A stretch of 45,843 bases of DNA from Anaerolineae bacterium (GTDB lineage Bacteria; Chloroflexota; Anaerolineae; UBA4142; SHND01): positions 1 to 45,843 of the forward strand of contig JAJTXZ010000035.1 of assembly GCA_021463195.1 (NCBI GenBank). The letters run 5' to 3'. The position numbers and the translations under genes are program-made. Positions 31,775 through 40,331 of this stretch are shown here, in pieces. Within the stretch, counting starts at the first letter, position 1; every line of letters begins with the position of its first letter. The notes below the pieces were generated by a model. The model was not told the origin of the DNA, did no database searches, and saw only the letters and a program-made list of their open reading frames with translations.

Positions 31775-33799
31775 ATGCAGGAACTCCACTTGTTGACAAA
31801 CATCACGGTTGCGCTATTTGCCGCGTTTCTGGGCGGCATCATCGCGCGCCGTTTGAACCTGCCGACGATTGTGGGCTATTTGCTCGCGGGGATTGTGATT
31901 GGCCCCTTTACGCCGGGTTTTGTGGGCGATGTCGGCGCGATTGGTCAACTCGCGGAAATTGGCGTCATCTTTTTGATGTTTGGCGTCGGCTTGCACTTTT
32001 CCCTTCGCGATCTTTGGGTGGTGCGCGATATTGCGCTGCCCGGCGCGGTGATTCAAATGGCGTTGGTCACTGCGCTCGGTTTTGGTTTGACGCAACTATG
32101 GGGTTGGACGATTGGCGCAAGTTTGATTTTTGGCGTGGCGATTTCTATCGCCAGCACAGTAGTCCTCTTGCGCGCGCTAGAGGATCGGGGCTTGCTCAAT
32201 ACGATTCACGGACGGGTGGCAATGGGCTGGCTGGTGGTCGAAGATATTGTCAGCGTCGCCATTCTCGTCCTCTTGCGCGCGTTTGGCGAAAATAGCGATG
32301 CCATCCTCCAAGTCGGCTTGTTGACGATGGCCAAAGCGGGCATCTTTGTGGCGTTGATGTTATTTATCGGCATGCGCTTTGTGCCGTGGTTATTCGTGCG
32401 TATGGCTTTTATCGAATCGCGCGAACTTTTTATTTTGACCGTCATTGTGGTCGCGTTAGGCACCGCGTTCGCCGCGTCAGAATTTTTTGGCGTATCGCTG
32501 GCGCTCGGCGCGTTTTTGGCGGGCATCACCATTAACGAATCCACGACCAGTTATCAAGTGGGCGCGGATGTTTTGCCCTTTCGAGAAGTATTTACGATTT
32601 TATTTTTCGTTTCCGTCGGGATGTTGGTCAATCCGCTTTACTTGGTCGCCAACGCGGGACATGTTTTGGCGGTCACCGCGGTGGTTGTGATTGCCAAGCC
32701 CATTCTGACCGCGTTATTCGCGCTGGTGTTTCCTTATCCCGCGCTGACGGCGCTCATCGTCGGAGCGGGACGCAGTCAAATCGGCGAATTTTCGTTTTTG
32801 CTCGGCACGGCGGCGTTGGGGCTGCGCCTCTTGAATGCCGACCAATATTCGCTCATTCTGGCGTGCGCGGTCCTTTCCATTGTGGTAAATCCGCTGGTCT
32901 TTCGCGCGGTTCATCCGATTGCAAGTTGGTTGAAAAAACATCCAGACTTGTGGGCGCGACTCGACCGTCATGGCCCCGCGCCTGCGCTGCCCGAACAGCT
33001 CGAAAATCACGTCGTCGTCGTGGGATATGGACGCGTCGGACATCATATTGTGGATGTTTTGGAATATCTCAAGCTGCCGCGCCTTGTGGTGGATGCGGAA
33101 GTGACGCGGTTGGCGGAATTAGAAAAGCTCGGTGTGCCAACGCTGTTTGGCGATGCGGCGAATTCCGAAGTCTTGAAACATGCTGGCTTGACGCGCGCGC
33201 GCGCGCTTGTGGTCACGGTCCCGGATGAAGCGACAGCGGAAGTGGTTGTCGCCTCCGCCCGCGCGCTCGCGCCGCAACTCGCGATTATCGCGCGCGCAGG
33301 CACACAGAGCGGTGTCGCGCGCCTAGCGGAATTGGGCGCGCAGGATGTCATCCATCCCGAGTTGGAAGGCGGACTCGAAATTGTGCGACATACTTTGCTG
33401 CGTCTCGGTTTGCCGCCGGTCGAAGTTCAAAAATATACGGATGTTGTCCGACGCGATCATTATGACATAACGGTCTCGACGCCGGAAGAATATCGCCTGT
33501 TGGAGCAACTCGCCTATGCGCAGCGCGGGCTAGAGCTGGTGTGGCATCAAGTTGACCAAGCTGGTCCGTTGATTTATCAAACAGTCATGAGCGCAGGCAT
33601 TCGAGACCGCACCGGCGCGTCCGTCGTTGCCGTGCTGCGCGGCGAACAGGTCATTGCCAATCCCAAATCGGCGTTTCAATTTCAACCCGGCGATATAGTT
33701 GGCTTGATTGGCGAAGAAAGCCAAATCCGCGCCGCGCAAGAATTCTTGGCGCGACCCACAAAGGTAGCGTCCGAGACTCTGACGGATAGCGCAACGTAA
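31775..33799 (+). CDS. CPA2-family cation/proton antiporter with TrkA domains (Kef/YbaL-like)
   Basis: Protein of 674 residues. The first 390 residues hold about 12 membrane helices of the CPA2 exchanger family (LNLPTIVGYLLAGIVIGP, FGVGLHFSLRDL, ASTVVLLRALEDR). A TrkA-N nucleotide-binding domain follows from about 408 (HVVVVGYGRVGHHIVDVLE, with later Asp in VVDAEVTR), and a TrkA-C domain ends the protein (about 600-660). It exchanges K+ or Na+ for H+ under control of bound NAD(H) or nucleotide. ATG 31775 is preferred because the upstream frame contains a terminator. The ribosome-binding site is poor. Confidence 0.93.
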   Translation: MQELHLLTNITVALFAAFLGGIIARRLNLPTIVGYLLAGIVIGPFTPGFVGDVGAIGQLAEIGVIFLMFGVGLHFSLRDLWVVRDIALPGAVIQMALVTALGFGLTQLWGWTIGASLIFGVAISIASTVVLLRALEDRGLLNTIHGRVAMGWLVVEDIVSVAILVLLRAFGENSDAILQVGLLTMAKAGIFVALMLFIGMRFVPWLFVRMAFIESRELFILTVIVVALGTAFAASEFFGVSLALGAFLAGITINESTTSYQVGADVLPFREVFTILFFVSVGMLVNPLYLVANAGHVLAVTAVVVIAKPILTALFALVFPYPALTALIVGAGRSQIGEFSFLLGTAALGLRLLNADQYSLILACAVLSIVVNPLVFRAVHPIASWLKKHPDLWARLDRHGPAPALPEQLENHVVVVGYGRVGHHIVDVLEYLKLPRLVVDAEVTRLAELEKLGVPTLFGDAANSEVLKHAGLTRARALVVTVPDEATAEVVVASARALAPQLAIIARAGTQSGVARLAELGAQDVIHPELEGGLEIVRHTLLRLGLPPVEVQKYTDVVRRDHYDITVSTPEEYRLLEQLAYAQRGLELVWHQVDQAGPLIYQTVMSAGIRDRTGASVVAVLRGEQVIANPKSAFQFQPGDIVGLIGEESQIRAAQEFLARPTKVASETLTDSAT

Positions 33800-33818
33800 A
33801 AAAACTTGATACGAAAAT

Positions 33819-33847
33819 TTGCTCAAAATAGCGCTTGGCGCTACAAT
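33819..33847 (+). promoter_or_regulatory. promoter for rpsO
   Basis: TTGCTC (33819-33824), 17-nt spacer, TACAAT (33842-33847). The resulting leader (about 65 nt) could host the S15 autoregulatory structure, but no known S15-binding fold was confirmed by eye. Confidence 0.5.
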
Positions 33848-33919
33848 AGCGCTAATTCAAAGGCAAGACTCGGACGGCGGCCCAAGTATTCCGCCGTCGT
33901 TTCAATAGAGGAGCAGGGA

Positions 33920-34189
33920 ATGTCGCTCAAAAAGGCGGAAAAAACCGCTATCATGGGGCAGTATCATATTCATTCCAGTGATACCGGTTCGCCCGAAGTC
34001 CAAATCGCTTTGCTGACCACGCGCATCAATCAATTGGTCGAACATCTCAAATCACACAAACACGATAATCATTCGCGTCGCGGCTTGCTCAAGATGGTCG
34101 GGGAACGTCGCCGCCATTTGACGTATCTCTCCAAAAAAGATACTTCCCGCTACAAGAAAATCGTCGAACAATTGGGCTTGCGCAAATAA
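33920..34189 (+). CDS. rpsO: 30S ribosomal protein S15
   Basis: Protein of 89 residues, the standard length. It contains the invariant H[10 protein letters not shown] segment, [18 protein letters not shown] and [13 protein letters not shown], which bind 16S rRNA helices 20-22. ATG 33920 has a GAGGAG site eight bases upstream. The rpsO-pnp neighbourhood is conserved across many bacteria; here a terminator separates them. Confidence 0.97.
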   Translation: MSLKKAEKTAIMGQYHIHSSDTGSPEVQIALLTTRINQLVEHLKSHKHDNHSRRGLLKMVGERRRHLTYLSKKDTSRYKKIVEQLGLRK

Positions 34190-34198
34190 TCGAATGCC

Positions 34199-34246
34199 AA
34201 ACGAGTAGATGGCGAACGGCTTTGACCCATCTACTCGTTTGTTTTT
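34199..34246 (+). terminator. Rho-independent terminator after rpsO
   Basis: A 14-bp perfect stem (34199-34212 with 34227-34240, including CGAGTAGATGG / CCATCTACTCG), with TTTGTTTTT overlapping its end. Confidence 0.88.
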
Positions 34247-34318
34247 GCGAATCCAACTCTACGCGCGGCTAAAAAACTTTTCTTTGCCGCGTAAGCAAAT
34301 TTCCCGGCGCGGAGCGCA

Positions 34319-34480
34319 GGAATTGGAAATTGGATATTGGAAATTGGAATTTAGAAATTGGAATATAGACATTCGACCTTGGACACTGGATTTACGCGCT
34401 CCAGTCCAAGCTCCGGCCTCTAGTTTTCAGCTTCTAGCTCCCAATCTCCAGTCTCGAATCTCCATCTTCCAGCTCCTGAC
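34319..34480. repeat. GGAAATT / CTCCAAT word-repeat region
   Basis: 34319-34390 consists of variants of GGAAATTGGA; 34399-34478 consists of variants of TCCAGTCTC and CAATCTCC. The two halves are roughly complementary, so the transcript can fold back. Confidence 0.6.
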
Positions 34481-34501
34481 CTCCGACGGGTAAACCAGTT
34501 T

Positions 34502-34555
34502 AGGTCGCAAGTTAAACGCCGCGCGCACGCGCCGCGAACTTGTAGTTTGCGACCT
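34502..34555 (+). promoter_or_regulatory. pnp leader stem-loop
   Basis: AGGTCGCAA (34502-34510) pairs with TTGCGACCT (34547-34555), with AAGTT/AACTT and a GC-rich inner stem. In E. coli, PNPase represses itself through a leader stem processed by RNase III; the position here suits such control, by inference. Confidence 0.45.
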
Positions 34556-34562
34556 GTAACGT

Positions 34563-34581
34563 AAAACCTATTGGAGGTTTT
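34563..34581 (+). promoter_or_regulatory. hairpin hiding the pnp ribosome-binding site
   Basis: AAAACCT (34563-34569) pairs with AGGTTTT (34575-34581). The GGAGG site at 34573-34577 lies in loop and stem, four bases before a run of T and the ATG at 34585. Confidence 0.5.
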
Positions 34582-34584
34582 TTT

Positions 34585-36843
34585 ATGTCGAATCAAATTT
34601 ATACCTATACTGCCGAAATTGGCAGCGAAACGCTCACAATCGAAGCGGGACGGTTTGCCTTTCAAGCCAATGGCGCGGTGACGGTGCGACAAAGCGATAC
34701 AATCATTTTGTCCACCGCGACCATGTCGGCGAAACCGCGCGAAGGCGCGGACTTTTTTCCGCTCACAGTGGATTACGAAGAACGTTTGTATGCCGCAGGT
34801 AAAATCCCCGGTTCATTTTTCAAACGCGAAGGCAGGGCTTCCGAAAACGCGATTTTGATTTGTCGTCTGACCGACCGCCCCATTCGTCCGCTGTTTCCCA
34901 AAGGAATGCGGAATGATGTGCAGGTCGTCATGACCGCGCTGTCCGCCGACCAAGAACATTTCATTGACGTCATGTCCATTCTCGGCGCGAGCGCGGCGTT
35001 AACGATTAGCGATATTCCGTTTCTCGGTCCTGTCGGCGCCGTGCGCGTCGGCTATGTGGATGGACGCTTTATCATGAATCCGACGGTCGCGCAAATGGAA
35101 CAATCTATTTTGGATTTGCGCCTCGCGGGCACGCGCGACGCCGTCATTATGATTGAAGCGGGCGCGAGCGAAGTGACCGAAGAATTGATGCTCGAAGCGA
35201 TTTACGCGGGACATCAAGCGTTTCAACCGCTCATTGATTTGCAGGAACGGATGCGCGCGGAAATCGGCAAACCGAAAACGACAGTGCCGCTCTTTACGGT
35301 CAGCGCCACAGTCAAAAGCGCTGTGCATGAAAAAATCGCGCCGCGCATCGCCGGCATTCTCAGCAGCGGTTATGGCAAATCGGAACGCGGCGGAATGCTC
35401 GATGCCGTGACCGCGGAAATCCAGATTGAACTCGGCGAACAATACGCGCCCGCCGATGTCGCCTCAGCGGTGGACGCCGAAGTCAAAGCGCAACTGCGCG
35501 CGTTGATTGTGAACGAAAATAAACGCGTGGATGGACGCGATACGAAAACGGTGCGTCCGCTTTCGGCGAACGTAGGTTTGCTGCCGCGCGCGCACGGCAC
35601 CGGCTTGTTTCAACGCGGCGAGACCCAAGTGCTGACGATTGCGACATTGGGGATGCCGAGCGAAGCGCAGAAAATTGATACGCTCGATCCCGACGATTCC
35701 AAACGCTATCTGCATCATTATAATTTTCCGCCTTATTCGGTCGGCGAAACGCGTCCGATGCGCGCGCCCGGCCGTCGCGAAATCGGACACGGCGCGCTCG
35801 CGGAACGCGCGCTCGTCGCCGTTATTCCGACTGAACAAGAATTTCCGTACACGATTCGGCTCGTATCCGAAGTCTTGTCGTCCAATGGTTCGACTTCGAT
35901 GGCAAGCGTTTGCGGCTCTACGCTCGCGCTGATGGATGCCGGCGTGCCAATCAGCGCGCCGGTCGCGGGCATTGCGATGGGCTTGATTGTAGAGGGCGAG
36001 CGTTACGCGATTTTGACGGACATTCTTGGCATGGAGGACGCGCTCGGCGACATGGATTTCAAAGTCGCGGGGACGAGCATGGGCATTACCGCGCTGCAAC
36101 TCGATTTGAAATTGCAAGGCATCGCGCCGGCGATTCTCAAAGAGGCGTTGACGCAAGCGCGCGACGCGCGGCTGAAAATCCTCAAAGTCATTACAGATAC
36201 CATCGCCGAACCGCGCGTGGAACTTTCACGCTATGCGCCGCGCATTCAAACGATTAAAATTGACCCCGAGAAAATCGGCGCGCTCATTGGCCCCGGCGGC
36301 AAGACGATTCGCGGCTTGCAAGAAGAATTTCAGGTCAAGATTGATGTTGAAGAAGATGGCACGGTCTTTGTCGCCGGCGTGAGTGGCGAAGGCACGGTCG
36401 GCGTGATGGACCGTATTCGCGCCATGACCGAATCGCCCAAACTCGGCTCGATTTATACGGGCAAAGTCGTGCGACTCGCCGAATTTGGCGTATTTGTCGA
36501 AATCGCGCCGGGCATGGATGGTCTGGTGCATGTTTCACAGCTCGCCGATTACCAAGTCAAAGACCCGCGCGATGTCGTCAAAGAAGGCGATGACGTGATG
36601 GTGATGATTACGGATATTGACGCGCAGGGCAAGATTCGTTTGTCGCGGCGCGCGGTGCTTGAAGGTTGGACGGTAGAGCAGGCGCGCGAGGCGGACCCCA
36701 AGTTGGGCAGCGGCGGCGGCGACCGCGGCAGCTCGCGTGGTCCGCGGCGTGACGGTGACCGCGGCGGTTCACGCGGCCCACGGCGTGACGGCGACCGCGG
36801 CGGCTATGATCGTCCGCGTCGTGATAATCCTCCGCGACGATAA
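34585..36843 (+). CDS. pnp: polyribonucleotide nucleotidyltransferase (PNPase)
   Basis: Protein of 752 residues. Two RNase PH domains (about 10-230 and 310-540) carry the conserved FFPLTVDYEERLYAAGKIPGSFFKREGR and the second-core GSTSMASVCGSTLALMDAGVP; a KH domain follows at about 556-615 (IGALIGPGGKTIR) and an S1 domain at about 620-690 (GKVVRLAEFGVFVEIAPG). The tail from about 705 is a set of RGxxRGPRRDGDRGG repeats, an RGG-type RNA-binding extension. It degrades RNA 3' to 5' using phosphate. The start is supported by a GGAGG site. A terminator follows at once. Confidence 0.97.
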   Translation: MSNQIYTYTAEIGSETLTIEAGRFAFQANGAVTVRQSDTIILSTATMSAKPREGADFFPLTVDYEERLYAAGKIPGSFFKREGRASENAILICRLTDRPIRPLFPKGMRNDVQVVMTALSADQEHFIDVMSILGASAALTISDIPFLGPVGAVRVGYVDGRFIMNPTVAQMEQSILDLRLAGTRDAVIMIEAGASEVTEELMLEAIYAGHQAFQPLIDLQERMRAEIGKPKTTVPLFTVSATVKSAVHEKIAPRIAGILSSGYGKSERGGMLDAVTAEIQIELGEQYAPADVASAVDAEVKAQLRALIVNENKRVDGRDTKTVRPLSANVGLLPRAHGTGLFQRGETQVLTIATLGMPSEAQKIDTLDPDDSKRYLHHYNFPPYSVGETRPMRAPGRREIGHGALAERALVAVIPTEQEFPYTIRLVSEVLSSNGSTSMASVCGSTLALMDAGVPISAPVAGIAMGLIVEGERYAILTDILGMEDALGDMDFKVAGTSMGITALQLDLKLQGIAPAILKEALTQARDARLKILKVITDTIAEPRVELSRYAPRIQTIKIDPEKIGALIGPGGKTIRGLQEEFQVKIDVEEDGTVFVAGVSGEGTVGVMDRIRAMTESPKLGSIYTGKVVRLAEFGVFVEIAPGMDGLVHVSQLADYQVKDPRDVVKEGDDVMVMITDIDAQGKIRLSRRAVLEGWTVEQAREADPKLGSGGGDRGSSRGPRRDGDRGGSRGPRRDGDRGGYDRPRRDNPPRR

Positions 36844-36857
36844 TCGCAGAATGAGAT

Positions 36858-36889
36858 AGCGCGGCTCTCCCGAGTCGCGCTTTTTTTTT
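36858..36889 (+). terminator. Rho-independent terminator after pnp
   Basis: AGCGCGGCTC (36858-36867) and GAGTCGCGCT (36872-36881) form a stem with one G-T pair; nine T residues follow from 36881. Confidence 0.9.
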
Positions 36890-36908
36890 ATCAATACTTT
36901 TGCCAAAC

Positions 36909-36952
36909 GCACGGCAAATTTCTGCGATGCAGTTCATCGCCATTTGCCGTGC
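36909..36952. repeat. nested perfect hairpin
   Basis: GCACGGCAAAT (36909-36919) pairs with ATTTGCCGTGC (36942-36952), and inside GCGATG (36924-36929) pairs with CATCGC (36935-36940) around a CAGTT loop. Independent of the type-A and type-B elements. Origin unknown. Confidence 0.6.
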
Positions 36953-36994
36953 CAAACAGGCGCAGTTTTTTGCATTGACGAAAATATTGTTTTA

Positions 36995-37066
36995 TCAGAG
37001 CGAATTCCGATTTGGTTTAGAATAAAAAGACCCGTTGGATTTCCGAAAACCCAACGGGTTTATCCC
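36995..37066. mobile_element. palindromic element, partial type-B relative
   Basis: Starts TCAGAGCGAATTCC, matching type-B ends, then ATTCCGATTT as in the element at 22676. The core AGACCCGTTGG.../...CCAACGGGTTT (37028-37061) is palindromic around TTTCCGAAAA. Its right part runs straight into the next element, so one copy may have inserted into the other. Confidence 0.55.
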
Positions 37067-37162
37067 CTAGCGCCGATTTCACTTTGATTTGTGAATAGGT
37101 TTTTCGGGTTTCCGGAAATCCGAAAAGTCTTGCTCCGCAAACGGATTAGGAATTCGCTCTAA
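37067..37162. mobile_element. type-B palindromic MITE-like element, complete copy 2
   Basis: 96 bp, reverse orientation relative to 12186-12281, with the same length. Shared landmarks: GCCGATTTCACTTTGATTTG on the left, AGGAATTCGCTCTAA on the right, central TTTCGGGTTTCCGGAAATCC. The core stem has drifted but keeps pairing. Confidence 0.65.
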
Positions 37163-37296
37163 ATCAGCGCTTGCGAATGCTTTTGATTCGTGGCAGACTG
37201 ACATGCGGAAACGTCCGCAGAGACGTTTCGTGTATTTGTTGCGAGCGAATTCGATTCGCCCAAAAGCGTGACACGCGCCCCACTGCGCTCGCGCTA

Positions 37297-37324
37297 TTGC
37301 AATTCGCAATCTGTTTGATAGAAT
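37297..37324 (+). promoter_or_regulatory. promoter for the TerC-family gene
   Basis: TTGCAA (37297-37302), 16-nt spacer, TAGAAT (37319-37324), about 95 nt before ATG 37424. Confidence 0.45.
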
Positions 37325-37423
37325 ACGACTCGAGAAAAAAATTTGACGATGTTACGCGCGCCGCCGCGCAGCGTAGATAAGAACGGCTCATGTTTGTATC
37401 CCCTAAACTTTTGGAGCGATGGA

Positions 37424-38383
37424 ATGACGTTTGATAGTATTATGTTATGGGTATTGTTCGGCGCGTTGGTCCTGTTTTTGCTTGCGCTCGATTTATTCGT
37501 CCTCAATCGCAAGGCGCACGAAATTTCCACCAAAGAAGCGTTCTTGACCAGTCTGTTTTGGATTTCCATCGCGTTGATTTTCAACGCCCTCGTATTTTTT
37601 CATCTGGGTCAAGTGGCGGGCTTGGAATTTTTCACCGGCTATCTGATCGAAAAAGCGCTGTCGGTGGACAATATCTTTGTTTTCGTTATCATCTTTGCCT
37701 ATTTTCAGGTGCCGCGTAAATATCAACATCGCGTGCTTTTTCTAGGCATTCTCGGCGCGCTGCTTTTGCGCGGCACGCTCATCTTTGTGGGCGCGGCGTT
37801 GATTGAACGTTTTCACTGGATTATTTATATCTTTGGCGCGTTCTTGATTTACACCGCGTACCGTTTGGCGACGCAAAACGAAGAAGGCGTTCATCCCGAA
37901 AAAAATCCGCTCGTCAATCTTTTTCGGCGCTTTATGCACGTGACGCCCGATTTTCATAACCAAACTTTTTTTCAGCGCATTGATGGCGTATGGTGGGCAA
38001 CGCCTTTATTGGTTGTCCTGCTGGTGGTGGAAACAACCGATGTCATTTTTGCGCTGGATTCGATTCCGGCGATTTTCGCCATTACCACCGATACGTTTCT
38101 GGTTTTCACTTCGAATATTTTCGCCATTCTCGGTTTGCGCGCGTTATATTTTTTGCTCGCCGGCGTCATGGGCAGTTTCCGTTATCTGAAGGCGGGCTTG
38201 GCGTTGATTCTCGGTTTCGTCGGCGTTAAAATGCTCATCGGAATCGCGAATATCACGATTCCGATTGCGGTTTCGTTAGGCGTGATTGTGCTAATTTTGA
38301 TTGTTTCGATTGCGGCTTCGATGATCGCGCAGCGTCGTCAAGAACGACAGCTTGCGTTGTCGCAAAAATCCAATGAATCTTGA
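37424..38383 (+). CDS. TerC-family integral membrane protein
   Basis: Protein of 319 residues with about nine membrane helices. Conserved TerC landmarks are present: LALDLFVLNRKAHEIS, the acidic FTGYLIEKALSVDNIFVF, and VETTDVIFALDSIPAIFAIT, whose acidic residues sit within helices and are thought to handle metal ions. Members include Alx and MeeF-type proteins linked to Mn2+ export and tellurite resistance. ATG 37424 is supported by a TTGGAG site; the 27 residues upstream in frame are not family-like. No Mn2+-riboswitch signature was seen in the leader. Confidence 0.92.
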   Translation: MTFDSIMLWVLFGALVLFLLALDLFVLNRKAHEISTKEAFLTSLFWISIALIFNALVFFHLGQVAGLEFFTGYLIEKALSVDNIFVFVIIFAYFQVPRKYQHRVLFLGILGALLLRGTLIFVGAALIERFHWIIYIFGAFLIYTAYRLATQNEEGVHPEKNPLVNLFRRFMHVTPDFHNQTFFQRIDGVWWATPLLVVLLVVETTDVIFALDSIPAIFAITTDTFLVFTSNIFAILGLRALYFLLAGVMGSFRYLKAGLALILGFVGVKMLIGIANITIPIAVSLGVIVLILIVSIAASMIAQRRQERQLALSQKSNES

Positions 38384-38437
38384 GCGCGCGTTTTTTTTCG
38401 CGCGCCATATCTTGACGGTGAACAGCGAGGCGAATCC

Positions 38438-39322
38438 ATGCAAGTCCATGTAAAATTCTTTGCCATTTTTCGCGAATATATCGGCTTGAAAGAAGATTGG
38501 CGCGAAATTGAACCCGGCACCACTGTGCAAGAATTGTGGAATCATTACACCGCGCACGCGAAAAATCCGCGCGCGGCGAATATTCGCGCCGCGTTTTCGG
38601 TGAATCAACGTTTGGCGAAACCTGAAACCGTTTTGAACGGCGGCGAAGAAGTCGGATTCCTGCCGCCTGTTTCAGGCGGCGCCGGCGCGCAAAAGCAAAT
38701 CGCCGCGCGCAAAACAAAAACGCCGGCGCGCGCGGCGAAAAAGAATGTCGCGCGCACGCGCGCTTTTGTCATTACCCAAAAACCGTTGACGCTCGATGCT
38801 CTCATCACGCGCGTTTCACATCCGGGCGCGGGCGGCATCGTCACCTTTCTCGGCGTCGTCCGCGATAATGCGAATGACAAACAAGTAAAATTTTTGGAAT
38901 ACGAAGCGTATCCCGAACTCGCGGAACGGATGTTGGCGCAAATCGGCGCGGAAGCGAATGAACGCTGGAGCGATGTTCGCATTGCCATCGCGCATCGCAT
39001 CGGACGCTTGAAAATCGGCGAGGCATCCGTCATTATCGTCACAAGTTCGGCGCATCGCGCGGACGCGTTCGCCGCGTGCCGTTACGCGATTGAACGCTTG
39101 AAAGTGATTCTGCCTGTTTGGAAAAAAGAATTCGCGTCGGATAGCGATTATTGGGTGGAAGGTCCAACCGTCGGCGATGTGTTGCCGGACGCGGCGGATG
39201 AAATTGTGGCAGCTGCTGACGCCGCGACGCGTGAAAATGAATCCGCGCCGTCGCCGAGTTTTGGCGTGTTGAGCGCGGCTGAAAATGTGGGAGAGATACG
39301 GACGGATTTGGAGAGTGTGTGA
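38438..39322 (+). CDS. MoaD-MoaE fusion, molybdopterin synthase in one chain
   Basis: Protein of 294 residues. Residues 1-81 are a MoaD-type ubiquitin fold ending in the obligatory Gly-Gly (VSGG, 80-81). A basic linker (82-108, Lys/Arg/Ala rich) leads into MoaE (about 109-250), with HPGAGGIVTFLGVVRDN, HRIGRLKIGEASV and HRADAFAACRYAIERLK, and the catalytic PVWKKE. The C-terminal 40 residues are low complexity. In separate-subunit systems the MoaD C-terminal glycine must be free to carry a thiocarboxylate, so cleavage after Gly81 is expected, as reported for the mycobacterial MoaX fusion. It makes molybdopterin from precursor Z (cPMP). No other moa genes are nearby. Confidence 0.9.
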   Translation: MQVHVKFFAIFREYIGLKEDWREIEPGTTVQELWNHYTAHAKNPRAANIRAAFSVNQRLAKPETVLNGGEEVGFLPPVSGGAGAQKQIAARKTKTPARAAKKNVARTRAFVITQKPLTLDALITRVSHPGAGGIVTFLGVVRDNANDKQVKFLEYEAYPELAERMLAQIGAEANERWSDVRIAIAHRIGRLKIGEASVIIVTSSAHRADAFAACRYAIERLKVILPVWKKEFASDSDYWVEGPTVGDVLPDAADEIVAAADAATRENESAPSPSFGVLSAAENVGEIRTDLESV

Positions 39323-39327
39323 AACGC

Positions 39328-39359
39328 AAACGAGCGCCGCTTACGGCGCTCGTTTTTTT
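39328..39359. terminator. bidirectional terminator between converging genes
   Basis: CGAGCGCCG (39331-39339) and CGGCGCTCG (39344-39352), extended by AAA/TTT, with a T7 run at 39353-39359 for the plus strand. It overlaps the stop of the minus-strand lipoprotein gene. Confidence 0.88.
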
Positions 39360-40300
39360 CAAGGTTTCGCTGTGGGTGTGACCGGTAAGGCGGTTGGCGG
39401 CGGCGTCGCCGTGATGTCTTGTTGCGGCGCAAAAGGTTGCGCGTCCGGCGGCGCTTGAATCTCGAACGCTTGGTCAAACTGATTCATTTTAAAGTACAAG
39501 TTGATACTGACTGTATCATTCTCGACTTGGGCGTTGTGTCCCAACACCTGTCCCTGAATTTTGCGGATGTAACCGTCCGCGCACGTCCAAATTTTCAATT
39601 CGCTGCGATCAATTTCGCCCAGTTGTTTTTTGAGCGTTGCCGAATCATTGACGCCGATAAGCTTTTGAATCGCCGGCGGATTTTGCGCCGCCCACACGGT
39701 GCAGTTCTCAGCGTCCAACACCTCGGCGCCGACCGAATGAAATTGGGCAGCGGCAAGGTCGTCGGCGACAAAACTATTCAGCAAGCCGCGCGCGGACGGC
39801 ATGCTCCGCGCCGCGTTTTGCAAATCTGCCGGCAGTTGATACCACAACGTCGGATCAATGCCCGGCACATCCGTCAAGCCTTTGATATAAACATTCTCGC
39901 CCAGCACAATCACTTGATACGTAATAAATTCGTTCGTGTCGCTCGTCATGCCGCTGATGACGACGCTCCGATTCAAAGTGCTGTCTTGGCCCTTGATGGC
40001 GAGACCGGGTAGCTCGGTGGTTTGGTTAGCGTGAACGCGCGTAATGCCGGTGGAAAAATCAAAATCGAGCGAACGGACATTTTGCGTTTTATTCAACGCG
40101 AACGCGATGGCGGGCGGCAGCGCGTCTGTTTTGGCTGGCGTTGCGCTGGGGCGCGCGGTCGGCGCAGCGGTCGCGGTTGGAATTGACGTCGGCGTTTCTG
40201 TCGGCGTTTCTGTCGGCGTGGGCGCGATCAGATTGTCGCAGCCGACTAACGCTAGCGCGGCGATTATAATGAGCCACAAAATAGAATTCAAGAATTTCAT
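39359..40300 (-). CDS. LppX/LprG-like lipoprotein
   Basis: Protein of 313 residues. Lipobox LVGC after a clear signal helix (FLNSILWLIIIAALAL), then a Thr/Pro/Ala-rich linker (about 25-58). The body (about 60-285) resembles the LppX/LprAFG lipoprotein fold, a half beta-barrel with a lipid-holding cavity (SLDFDFSTGITRV, VIVLGENVYIKGLTDVPG, W-Y-Q-L-P-A-D-L), with two Cys that may pair (AENCTVW and IWTCADG). The C-terminal tail is Pro/Thr rich again. It may carry lipids or glycolipids across the periplasm; the match is by pattern only. It lies 31 nt downstream of nth. Confidence 0.72.
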   Translation of the reverse strand: MKFLNSILWLIIIAALALVGCDNLIAPTPTETPTETPTSIPTATAAPTARPSATPAKTDALPPAIAFALNKTQNVRSLDFDFSTGITRVHANQTTELPGLAIKGQDSTLNRSVVISGMTSDTNEFITYQVIVLGENVYIKGLTDVPGIDPTLWYQLPADLQNAARSMPSARGLLNSFVADDLAAAQFHSVGAEVLDAENCTVWAAQNPPAIQKLIGVNDSATLKKQLGEIDRSELKIWTCADGYIRKIQGQVLGHNAQVENDTVSINLYFKMNQFDQAFEIQAPPDAQPFAPQQDITATPPPTALPVTPTAKP

Positions 40301-40331
40301 TTTTGATATCCGAGCTTTGTCCCGTATTCCG

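Larger units (their letters stand above)
34190..34584. other. rpsO-pnp gap: terminator, word repeats, leader stems
   Basis: This 395-bp gap contains the rpsO terminator, a purine- then pyrimidine-rich word-repeat region (34319-34480), and the pnp leader stems at 34502-34555 and 34563-34581. No promoter for pnp was convincing. Confidence 0.65.
36844..37423. other. gene-free region with terminator and several palindromic elements
   Basis: The 580-bp gap holds the pnp terminator, a nested hairpin (36909-36952), two adjacent palindromic repeats (36995-37066 and 37067-37162), a small hairpin GAAACGTC/GACGTTTC (37208-37229), and the terC promoter. No coding frame. Confidence 0.65.

Noticed and set aside
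37163-37423. Mn2+-responsive (yybP-ykoY) riboswitch before the TerC gene
   Set aside because: Such riboswitches often precede TerC-family genes, but the conserved loop sequences could not be found here.
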